Shown: one piece after another, positions 9,701-17,359 of the stretch | Layout of the letters: each line of letters opens with the position of its first letter | How positions within the stretch are numbered: the stretch's first letter is position 1 | Program-made: the position numbers and the translations under genes | NCBI GenBank assembly: GCA_019112785.1 | Contig: DXIQ01000010.1 | Location: 56,096 to 120,095, forward strand | DNA from: Candidatus Blautia stercorigallinarum | GTDB lineage: Bacteria > Bacillota > Clostridia > Lachnospirales > Lachnospiraceae | Reading direction: 5' to 3' | Length of the DNA: 64,000 nt | The notes under the pieces: model-generated | Databases searched by the model: none | Told to the model about the DNA's origin: nothing | Seen by the model: the letters and a program-made list of their open reading frames with translations, nothing else

Positions 9701-12700
9701 CCCTTTAAGGTATATTCCTCTCCCTTGTTCAGGTTGGTATATTCAACCGTGTCGGTAATCGTTGTATTCTCCCCGGCTGCTGCATAATGATCTTCAGTGT
9801 CACTGTCTATGGCAGTCGTTGCGATCTCTGCCAGGTCGCTGTCATCTGTCAGAGTACCTAAAGGAATGGTATAGTTATCTCTGTATACAGTAATCTCAAT
9901 GGAAAGCAGCTTGTATCCTTCGTTTGCTTCACATCTCTGCTCTTCGATCCGGTATGTGTCATAGGGCAGCGCCCCTTTCTCATCATTGACCGGCACTTCT
10001 TTTTCCGTGGTTCCGGAGAACCATACTCCGTCTTCCGAAGTCTCTCCCCGGTTAGTGTTCTGACTGTGCAGATTCCATGCAGAAGAAGTGTCCACCTGAC
10101 CGTTTCTGTCAGATACTACAATATGGGATTCTCCCGTAGTTTTGCTGGTAATCTTAAAGGGCACATTTTCCAGCCGCTCCAGGGTGCTGTCTGCTACTTT
10201 CACAAAGTTCAGATCTCCACGTTTTACCTGGTTTTTAATAGCTCCCTCATTGTTATCCAGGGATACGATTTTTCCATCCTCCCGGATCTGGAAGTTCCTG
10301 GCTTGGGCTCCATCCGGCAGATAGCCGTCCGGTTCCTGCACTTCCGCGACTTCATAGGTGCCATATGGCAGCCAGTCTTTTTCAGAGGTCCACAGACCGT
10401 CTTCCCCTGTCTCTACCGTTGCGATCACCTCTCCAGGCTGATACAACTGGCCGTCCACCAGAACTGCCTTTGCAGAACAGTTGGTAACCGTGAATTTTGC
10501 TCCGTCTAAAGCTGCGCCGCCTTGTGTCTTGCGCTCATTGGTTTCCAGACTCCACTTTGCAATGGTTACTCCCCCGCGGATCACTTCATTCTTGACAGCT
10601 GTATCAGAAGTGTTCATCTGGACGATCTTCCCGTCTTCCCGGATCTCAAAGTTCCGGGTGATGGTTCCGCCGGATGTATAGCCGGTTGGAGGAAGGGTTT
10701 CTTTTAGCTGATAGTCTCCATATGGAAGGAAATCTGCAGATGTGCCGGCCTTTCCATCTTTATCTGTGGTGAGGGTGGCAACCGCTTCGTCTTTTTTATA
10801 TTCCTTCTCCCCTACAAGGACGGTATATGGATTATTGGAAATGATCTGGATCCGGGTCCCTTCCAGGCCGGCGTCGCCCTGAGATACACGCTGCTCCAGT
10901 TCGCTGTCCCATTTTTCCACGGCTACACCCCCGCGGATCACTTCATTCTTGACAGCTGTGTCAGAAGTATTCATCCGGACGATCTTCCCGTCCTCCCGTA
11001 TCTCAAAGTTCCGGGTGATAGTTCCGCCGGATGTATAGCCGGTTGGAGGAACCGTCTCTTTCAGCTGATAATTTCCGTATGGCAGGAGATCCGCCACTGT
11101 GCTGGCTTTTCCGTCCTTATCTGTTGTCAGGGTAATGATAACTTCGCCCTGCTTATATTCTTTGTCATCTACAAGGACTGCATTGGTGTTCTGGGAGATG
11201 ATCTGGATCTTTGTTCCTTCCAGGGCTGCTGTGCCCTGGGGTTCTCTCTTATCCTTCTCGCTGTCCCATTTTTCTACAGCTACGCCTCCGCGGATCACTT
11301 CATTCTTAATAGCCGTACCTGTGGTATTCATCCGGATGATCTTCCCATCCTCCCGTATCTGGAAATTCCGGGTAATGGTTCCCCCAGATGTATAGCCGAC
11401 AGGGGGAATGCTTTCCTTTAACTGATAATCTCCATATGGCAGAAGATCCGCTGATGTACTGGCCTTCCCCTCTTTATCTGTAGTAAGAGTTGCGACCACT
11501 TCGCCTTTTTTATATTCCTTCTCCCCTACAAGGACAGTCTGCTCGTTCCGGGAAATAATCTGGATCTTGGCTCCCTCCAGGGTTGCTTCGCCCTGAGCCG
11601 CTCTCTTATTCAGCTCACTGTCCCACTTTTCTACAGCTACGCCTCCGCGGATCACTTCATTCTTGATGACAGTATCTGAAGTATTCATCTGGATAATTTT
11701 CCTATTTTCCCGGATCTCAAAGTTACGGGTGATTATTCCTGCGGAGGTATATCCCCCAGGCTGTTTCACTTCTTTAAGCTGATAACTTCCGTATGGAAGG
11801 AAATCTGCGGATGTGCCGGCCTTTCCTTCCTTATCTGTTGTAAGGGTAGTGATAACTTCCCCTTTCTTATAAACTTTTCCATCTGCCAGGATTTCCTGAT
11901 CGTTCTGGGAGATGATCTGGATCTGTGTGCCTTCCAGAGTTGCTGTGCCCTGAGCGTTTTTCTTATCCAGCTCACTGTCCCATTTTTCTACGGTCACTCC
12001 GCCACGGATGATGTCTTCCTTACTGCTCACAGATTTATAAAACACCTCTGCAGAAGCATCCTCTGCAGTCAGTTCCACGGTGTAGGTCTGTGGATCTACC
12101 TGGTATCCTGGAGAGGCTGTCTTCTCTTTTACTGTATAAGTGCCAAGGGGCAGACGTTCACTTTCCCCTTTACCGGCATTATCTGTGGTCATAGTGCTTA
12201 CTACTTCATTACTGCTGTTTCGGATTTCATATACAGCTCCGGCAAGGCTTGCCTGCCCTTGAGCTGTATTTCTTTCTGAATCAGACTTCTGCAGCCGGAT
12301 AATACCCTTCTGTGATGTTTCCGGTACTGTCGGCTGATCATAAGTAGCAACCGTTTCTGCTGTTCCATCAGAAGTGATCTGGCGGATAAATATTTCCTGG
12401 TTCAGCAAGAATCCTGCAGGTGCTTTGGTTTCCTGGATCGTTACGGTCCCCAGAGGTAAAGCCGGATTGCCATTGGTCATATAATAAAGATCATCGCCGG
12501 AAATTTTTGCCTTTTCATCAAAGGGAAGATCCCCCTTTTCATTGGTCTTCATGATCCAGGTCCGCTCCGGATCTATTCCCTGTAAAGCCGGGTCCGTGTC
12601 ATAAATTCCTTTGTAATACTTGACAGTAAATTCCGCATTTGCCAGGGAAGCACTGGCCTGAGTCTTATTCTTATCCGCCTCAACCTTTCTAAGCAAAACT

Positions 12701-15366
12701 GCAACCGGGTTACTTTGTGGGGTATCCTGGCAGCTGTAAGCAACCGTCTGGCCACCTGTAACAGTGACTGTGCCTGTTGCCGTATCCAGGGCATATCCGG
12801 CAGGGGCTTTCAGTTCCCGGATATCATAATTTCCTGCCGGTATATCCTCTACTTTTCCATAGCCATTTACGTCCGTCACTAATGTCGCCACCTGTTCTTC
12901 AGTACCTTGCTTATACACACCGTACTCTGCGCCTGCCAGACTGTAAGCGCTGTTGCCACCTGTCATTTCCGGTTTTGCGGAGGACTTTGTAATGCTTATT
13001 CCGCCTTTTGCTTCAGCAGTATCCGTTTTCACCACAGTAATAGCCATACAGGTGGTTTTCGGAAGTATATTGGAGATCATGTTGCCTGGCGCATAACTGT
13101 CTGGAATACCATGGTCCGTACTATGCCAGAAACCATTAATATCACCATTATCTTTATGGAACCATCCCGGCGATGCATTATATGGATCAGAATTATCAAA
13201 CGCAGAGCCGATATAGATTCCCACATGATGATAGTTGGAAATACCGTAACTCAGACCATTATTCATATTTCCGGCGGCGGCGTCCCACATCCAGATAATA
13301 TCCCCGGGCTCGATCCAATCATCCTCATACAAAATCGTATTGATGATAGCAGTGGTATCAGATCCCGTGTAGGTACGGTACCTGATATTATTATTTCTGA
13401 TAAAGGACACCCATCCGCTGAGAGCTGGGATTTCTGTCCCGCCTGCTTTCGTCAGGGCATGCCATACGAAACCGGTACAGTTCATGCCTGCCTGTCCCTC
13501 TGTGTCGCCTGCGCCATAGGCGCCCTGGCAGTCGCCGTTGGGATTACGGTAATCTGCAGACATTCCCGAATTTTCGATCCAGCCCGGGTTATAGGGCGTA
13601 CTCAGATAGTAATCCGTTGACACATGGCCGCCAAGCCAATTCATGATAGACTCACGGTTTACCCCGGCGACATCTGCCAAAGAATTAGAGCCATATTCAC
13701 TAACCGTTGTATCTCCGGCCGCCACAGTAAAGGTATCCTCCGGCAGGTCTTCTTTTAATTGTTCTGCCGTGTATGTTTTTACCAAATTCGGCTCAACTGT
13801 GGGGATCAATCCGGCTTCATACATCGCTGCTTCTTCTGCAGAAACCCCAACATACTCCTGCCCGTCTTCAGCCGGTTCTTCAGTTACAGGCTCACTGGTA
13901 TAATCTGCTGCAAATACAAGCCCCTGATTCAGGATATCTTTAACAGCTTCTAAACCATTTGCAGAAACAAAACCGGTAAACAAAGCCGCGGCTTCTGATG
14001 TAGAATCTGCAACAACATTATAATCAACAGTTTCTCCGAAATTAGACATATCCAGACGGGTGCCATCTTCTTTCGCCGCGCCTATAATATATGCCTCATC
14101 TACGGAACCGGGCATATAACCCGCCGCATCTGCGCTATCATTGCCTGCAGCCCCGACAACAAGAATACCTGCTGCTGCCGCTTTCTGAATTTCCTGTTTC
14201 AGTACAGAGGTAGCTAATGTTGCTTTTGCATATACCGAAAGATTGATAATATCCACTTTCTGCTTAATGGCATATTCCATCCCGGCGACCAGGGACGAAA
14301 TCGTACCGATTCCTTTATCATCCATTGCACGAATGGAAAGAATCTTACCCTCTGCATCCTGGCTGATAATCGCCTCCAGCATATCGTTCCCATGCCCGTT
14401 TCCTTCCAGCTTGTCATCAATAACAGATACGCGTGCCATTACATGCTCACCCTCAGATACTCCCGTATCGATCAATGCGATCATGCCATGTGCATCCAGT
14501 ACTTCATCAGATGTCTCTACATCATTTAGTACTTCGATAGGATTCATTTCAGAATCCATAGAAATACTGGCAATATCCTTCGGGCCATTATCTTCCGAAG
14601 CAGTTTCAACAACTGCATCCGGCTCTACTGCAGTCATCTTGTCCTTATAATACGCATAAGCGTTCACTGTCTGCTGTATAGACGAAAACTGGAGCAGGTA
14701 TACATTCTCATACCGCCCGATAATGTCGCTGTCGTCAACAATGACAGATGCATCATCTGCCAGTACGACCAGACGCATTGAGGCAAAATCAGATGCATTC
14801 AGATCAGCTATATCCGGTACAGCTGTTACATCCTCCGGTTCCTCTGTTAAGGTTTTCTCCGGATCTTCCGCCGGAGTTTCTTCGGGAATTTCCTGTACTT
14901 CAAGGTCTCCTGACTCTTCTGGGGATATCTCAGAAAACCCAATCTCTATACTGCTTATTTCATCCACATTGATCCGGGCTGTATAGTGCCCATTTTCTAA
15001 TGCCGGAGTAAGGATCTCCTCTTTGACTTCACCTGTGTCCGTCATGGTCTTATAGAAAGCTGCCTGGTATCCGTATTCCGGTATTGCCGTAATCTCAAAG
15101 AAACTTCCTGCAGGGCAGTCTAAAGAAAGAGGTTCCTCTGGCGCTGCTTTGCTGATATTTCCCTCCTCGTCTCTTACTTCTATGCTTCCTTTACCTTCTG
15201 TAACTGACACATTAAACCCTTTTGTTTCTTCTGTTTTCTGCTCCCCGGAAATTTCCATGACCTTCGCTGATTCCTCTGCGGCAAAAACCGGGACAGGTTG
15301 GAGAAAAGAAGAAAAACTCAAGACTGCCGCTAATACATATGCCACTGTTCTTTTAAACCTTTTCAT
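6718..15366 (-). CDS. Giant sortase-anchored surface protein: signal peptide, I9-like propeptide, S8-like domain, NlpC/P60-like domain, SpaA/Cna_B repeats, VaFE repeats, KTGD sorting signal
   Basis: 2882-aa ORF. IDTGV/GNGHGND/STSEAAA (S8-like); MNCTGFVWHAL...GDIIWMW...HHVGIYIG...FWHS (NlpC/P60-like); GGVAVEKWDSE repeats; YTLKGILMDKATGE...VVFEELY repeats; C-term SVKTGDEAPIG + TM + KKKRSKKR. Confidence 0.9.
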   Translation of the reverse strand: MKRFKRTVAYVLAAVLSFSSFLQPVPVFAAEESAKVMEISGEQKTEETKGFNVSVTEGKGSIEVRDEEGNISKAAPEEPLSLDCPAGSFFEITAIPEYGYQAAFYKTMTDTGEVKEEILTPALENGHYTARINVDEISSIEIGFSEISPEESGDLEVQEIPEETPAEDPEKTLTEEPEDVTAVPDIADLNASDFASMRLVVLADDASVIVDDSDIIGRYENVYLLQFSSIQQTVNAYAYYKDKMTAVEPDAVVETASEDNGPKDIASISMDSEMNPIEVLNDVETSDEVLDAHGMIALIDTGVSEGEHVMARVSVIDDKLEGNGHGNDMLEAIISQDAEGKILSIRAMDDKGIGTISSLVAGMEYAIKQKVDIINLSVYAKATLATSVLKQEIQKAAAAGILVVGAAGNDSADAAGYMPGSVDEAYIIGAAKEDGTRLDMSNFGETVDYNVVADSTSEAAALFTGFVSANGLEAVKDILNQGLVFAADYTSEPVTEEPAEDGQEYVGVSAEEAAMYEAGLIPTVEPNLVKTYTAEQLKEDLPEDTFTVAAGDTTVSEYGSNSLADVAGVNRESIMNWLGGHVSTDYYLSTPYNPGWIENSGMSADYRNPNGDCQGAYGAGDTEGQAGMNCTGFVWHALTKAGGTEIPALSGWVSFIRNNNIRYRTYTGSDTTAIINTILYEDDWIEPGDIIWMWDAAAGNMNNGLSYGISNYHHVGIYIGSAFDNSDPYNASPGWFHKDNGDINGFWHSTDHGIPDSYAPGNMISNILPKTTCMAITVVKTDTAEAKGGISITKSSAKPEMTGGNSAYSLAGAEYGVYKQGTEEQVATLVTDVNGYGKVEDIPAGNYDIRELKAPAGYALDTATGTVTVTGGQTVAYSCQDTPQSNPVAVLLRKVEADKNKTQASASLANAEFTVKYYKGIYDTDPALQGIDPERTWIMKTNEKGDLPFDEKAKISGDDLYYMTNGNPALPLGTVTIQETKAPAGFLLNQEIFIRQITSDGTAETVATYDQPTVPETSQKGIIRLQKSDSERNTAQGQASLAGAVYEIRNSSNEVVSTMTTDNAGKGESERLPLGTYTVKEKTASPGYQVDPQTYTVELTAEDASAEVFYKSVSSKEDIIRGGVTVEKWDSELDKKNAQGTATLEGTQIQIISQNDQEILADGKVYKKGEVITTLTTDKEGKAGTSADFLPYGSYQLKEVKQPGGYTSAGIITRNFEIRENRKIIQMNTSDTVIKNEVIRGGVAVEKWDSELNKRAAQGEATLEGAKIQIISRNEQTVLVGEKEYKKGEVVATLTTDKEGKASTSADLLPYGDYQLKESIPPVGYTSGGTITRNFQIREDGKIIRMNTTGTAIKNEVIRGGVAVEKWDSEKDKREPQGTAALEGTKIQIISQNTNAVLVDDKEYKQGEVIITLTTDKDGKASTVADLLPYGNYQLKETVPPTGYTSGGTITRNFEIREDGKIVRMNTSDTAVKNEVIRGGVAVEKWDSELEQRVSQGDAGLEGTRIQIISNNPYTVLVGEKEYKKDEAVATLTTDKDGKAGTSADFLPYGDYQLKETLPPTGYTSGGTITRNFEIREDGKIVQMNTSDTAVKNEVIRGGVTIAKWSLETNERKTQGGAALDGAKFTVTNCSAKAVLVDGQLYQPGEVIATVETGEDGLWTSEKDWLPYGTYEVAEVQEPDGYLPDGAQARNFQIREDGKIVSLDNNEGAIKNQVKRGDLNFVKVADSTLERLENVPFKITSKTTGESHIVVSDRNGQVDTSSAWNLHSQNTNRGETSEDGVWFSGTTEKEVPVNDEKGALPYDTYRIEEQRCEANEGYKLLSIEITVYRDNYTIPLGTLTDDSDLAEIATTAIDSDTEDHYAAAGENTTITDTVEYTNLNKGEEYTLKGILMNKATGEPVTDGEENPVTAEKTFTAKKVKGTAEMTFTFDSTKLAGADIVVFEELYQKENLIAEHTDITDEEQTIHFPEIGTKAMDQETNTNVSKADREITLVDTVSYSNLQPGKKYKLMGTLMDKETGEPVKDAKGKEITAETSFKPETSDGTVNVTFAFDGSNLAGKTLVVFESLERNDTVYAVHTDINDQAQTIYFPGIGTTAKEAVSGTKFGKADKITLVDTVSYRNLTPGTEYILKGILMDKETGESVKVGGQEVTAEATFKPEEASGTADVTFAFDASSLAGHTLVVFEELFQTEASVAEHKDITDEGQTIYIPRIGTTALDKETGNHSSNPDEKVTIVDTVTYKGLIPGKEYTVKGTLMDKSTGKELQADGKTVIAEKTLTAEKAEGSVELTFTFDGRALAGRTVVAFEHVYYKDKEVGSHTDIEDEDQSIHFPAMGTTAKGSSTKDHIANAGKVKILDTVSYKNLIPGRKYTLKGVLMDKATGKELLIDEKKVTAEKEFTPKMADGSVDLEYTFDASALAGKQVVVYEELYTSDKLIGEHKDINDEGQTVTFPWLRTNASDGVTGKHVGTVSEKATVIDVVSYKGLLPGKEYTIKGTLMNKETGEPVKNSEGKDITAEKTFTPENEEGSVELVYELDSTLLAGQTAVVFEDLLYNGVEVGSHGDIQDEGQSVHYSDLGTQAKDKNTGLQEGIRKEQSVIADTVAYQNLIPGQEYTLKGILMNKSTGTPLLINKKEITAEKTFIPETADGTVVLEFFFDSTVLKNSEIVVFESLFVKDKEVNAHRDLNDKGQTVKYPEHKIQTQARDKESETQEARAKADTTILDTVTYEGLIPGQRYTLKGMLMDKSTGEPLLINEKQITAEKTFIPEKSSGREELEFTFDASIAAGKEIVVFERLYVQEIEVASHTDLEDENQTVKIKVPEEPKTEKKETPGSPEKEQETAKTFGTASVKTGDEAPIGELICILTFSGVVIAVIMKKKRSKKR
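6920..9832 (-). repeat. Eight tandem VaFE-type surface repeats (~345-360 bp each)
   Basis: Recurring I(A/G)TxAxD...TDTVxYxNLxPGxxYTLKGxLMDKxTGE...xVVFExLyxxxxxxxxHxDixDxxQT. Confidence 0.85.
10220..12010 (-). repeat. Five tandem ~119-aa SpaA/Cna_B-type repeats (~357 bp each)
   Basis: Recurring RGGV(A/T)VEKWDSE...AxLEGxxIQIIS...TLTTDKxGKAxTxADxLPYGxYQLKE...GYTSGGTITRNFxIREDGKI. Confidence 0.9.
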
Positions 15367-16268
15367 ATCTGGCCTCCTTTCTTATTTTCCTGTTTTCAGG
15401 TACAAAAAGGGCACTCTACAGAGCTCCTGTGGTTTTATTTTCCCTTCCCGGGATCATCTGCTCAATGGAACCGCCTCCTTTCCCACAGAAAACAAACCCC
15501 TTTAAAAATCCATAAATGATAGATACATGCCCCAGGCAGTACGCTCCTGAAACTTTGTACTATAGCAAAATCCCCGTAAATAGATTTGCAATTTTAAATA
15601 AATGTTATTTGGAATATATGACGCGAACGCATCAAAAGAAATAAGCCGACAGGCCGCAAGAAATATCATATAATGATCCGGATCCATAAATTCTAAACCT
15701 TTATGAGCTTGCTCATAAACAGGTGAAAAGCCCTGGGATCCGCTCAATATGCACATAAAAGCAGGCTATATATTCTGCCATCAGATATTTATCTGCAAAT
15801 GGGATTTCTTAAAGATTTAAATTCTGAAATACATAAAAGTCAAAGACCCTCGCAGCAGTCGTCAAATGGACATGCCAGCATGTCCGCTTGGCTCGTTGCT
15901 CGTGGGAATAAAACATATGCTGTAGAGAAATGTAAAGAATCTACTGTCCTTACAAATGAGATCTGTTTTCATCAGGATTTCTTTTCTTGTTAGTATATAC
16001 CGGATTTCCAAAAGTATCAACCGGAAATGCCGGATTTTTCTTAAAAATTTTGCGACAGATTTTGACAGCCTCTGTCCTGCTCCTGGTTAAAGTAGACGAC
16101 CATTTTTATAGTTGATACCACCGGGACGGGTAGCCTACGCCTACCTTCCGGCTGTCTATAATCAAGGATCTAGAAGTTGTCAAATGGTAAAAGCCACCCA
16201 ATCCTGTCAACACTGCAGCAATACAACTCAAAATAGAAAAAAGCCTGTAAATACAGACTTTTAAGAGT

Positions 16269-16341
16269 GGAAGCAACGGGGCTCGAACCCGTGGCCTCTC
16301 GCGTGTGAGGCGAACGCTCATCCCAGCTGAGCTATGCTTCC
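16269..16341 (-). tRNA. tRNA-Val (anticodon CAC)
   Basis: Cloverleaf read on minus strand: GGAAGCA..GCTC..GAGC..CGC-CTCACAC-GCG..ACGGGTTCGAGCCCCGT..TGCTTCC. Confidence 0.93.
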
Positions 16342-16391
16342 GAAATCTGAATTTATTATACTCCTAAAAAACATAAAATGCAAGGGCGGTA

Positions 16392-16628
16392 TTACCCGCC
16401 CTCTGAACCTCCTGCCTCGGGGATGCCTGCAACAGAAGTCAGTAAACTGATCACACCGGCCATCACGGAAGCAGACACAACATATTTCCAGTCCACCTGC
16501 CCCAGGGCCGCCGCCGTTCCGATCCCGGCAATAGCCGCCTGAGCCACGGTTTTCACTGCTCTTATACCAGCTGCTTTCAGCCATTTCCGGCTGTCCACAG
16601 ATACTTTAAACACACAATTCTTGAACAA
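16392..16628 (-). CDS. r1t/phiLC3-type phage holin (orphan)
   Basis: RKWLKAAGIRAVKTVAQAAIAGIGTAAALGQVDWKYVVSASVMAGVISLLTSVAGIPE; TTG start with AAGAGG upstream. Confidence 0.75.
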   Translation of the reverse strand: MFKNCVFKVSVDSRKWLKAAGIRAVKTVAQAAIAGIGTAAALGQVDWKYVVSASVMAGVISLLTSVAGIPEAGGSEGG

Positions 16629-16714
16629 TGCTACGCCTCTTGTATTCTGTTTTGCTATAAGAATATGCGGACAGAAAAAAATTGCAACAGCTCTCAGCTT
16701 GCATAAACACCGGC

Positions 16715-16790
16715 TTTAAGCATAAAAATAACCGGAGAGAACTTCTCTCCGGCCGCTTGAAAGTAAGTGGAGCATACGGGACTTGAACCC
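16715..16790. repeat. Left att copy: direct repeat with 20579-20654, containing a tRNA-Ala 3' fragment
   Basis: 76 bp aligned with one mismatch (16742 c vs 20606 g), ending in ...gtggagcatacgggacttgaaccc. Confidence 0.9.
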
Positions 16791-17021
16791 TGGCAACGAC
16801 TTCTAAACCGCATAGAAAGGGGGCTTTGCACATCATCTAAGCAAGTGTAACCAAAAGTGTAACCACTGCATACAATATTTTTCCTTGTCCGCCCGATCAA
16901 TAACCAGCGTTCCGCAGGATACCCAGAGCGACGGTTCCTAACAGGGCGTTGGGTCGGCTGGGTAAGCGTCCGGCTTCACACTCTTTTTGTTTTGCGAAAA
17001 TAAAAAACATCTCAATATTTT

Positions 17022-17237
17022 TTATACTTTTAAGTATCGCTTATCCGTTCTTTCCAGCAGATAATCAACAGAAACATTAAAATAATCCGCTACTTTAATC
17101 AACATTTCTGTAGGTATATCCCTTTTTCCTGTTTCATAATGAGAAAGTGTCCGCTGACTTATATTTAATTTTTCTGCCAGTTCTTTTTGCGACATATCAG
17201 AATCCTCTCTTAGACCTCTTAGCCGTTCTAATTTCAA
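17022..17237 (-). CDS. XRE-family HTH transcriptional regulator
   Basis: MSQKELAEKLNISQRTLSHYETGKRDIPTEMLIKVADYFNVSVDYLL. Confidence 0.92.
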   Translation of the reverse strand: MKLERLRGLREDSDMSQKELAEKLNISQRTLSHYETGKRDIPTEMLIKVADYFNVSVDYLLERTDKRYLKV

Positions 17238-17271
17238 ATATAAATCACCCCTTTTACAGGGATTATATTAA

Positions 17272-17312
17272 AGAACAAAATGGGCTATTGATTTTTAGAA
17301 CAAAATGGGCTA
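17272..17312. promoter_or_regulatory. Twin 16-bp operator-like repeats (AGAACAAAATGGGCTA) around a promoter (TTGATT-17 bp-TAAAAT)
   Basis: Identical copies at 17272-17287 and 17297-17312; -35 at 17288-17293, -10 at 17311-17316. Confidence 0.75.
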
Positions 17313-17359
17313 AAATCACTAATATATGAAAATTTATACTTTTAGGAGGAAGAAAAAAG

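Noticed and set aside
10220-12010. CRISPR-like appearance from regular repeats
   Set aside because: Repeats are in-frame protein repeats of ~357 bp, no short repeat-spacer pattern, no cas genes
6715-15505. Many plus-strand ORFs (e.g. 8332-9030, 12907-13620, 10066-10509)
   Set aside because: Antisense shadows of the repetitive giant gene; periodic repeats produce recurrent open antisense frames
15502-15756. 84-aa minus ORF upstream of the giant gene
   Set aside because: No recognisable family; possible decayed remnant but not supportable as CDS
16606-16900. Minus ORFs over the attL region (MMCKAPFLCGLEVV..., MIGRTRKN...)
   Set aside because: They translate the tRNA-Ala fragment and its terminator (VQVPYAPLTF-type peptide)
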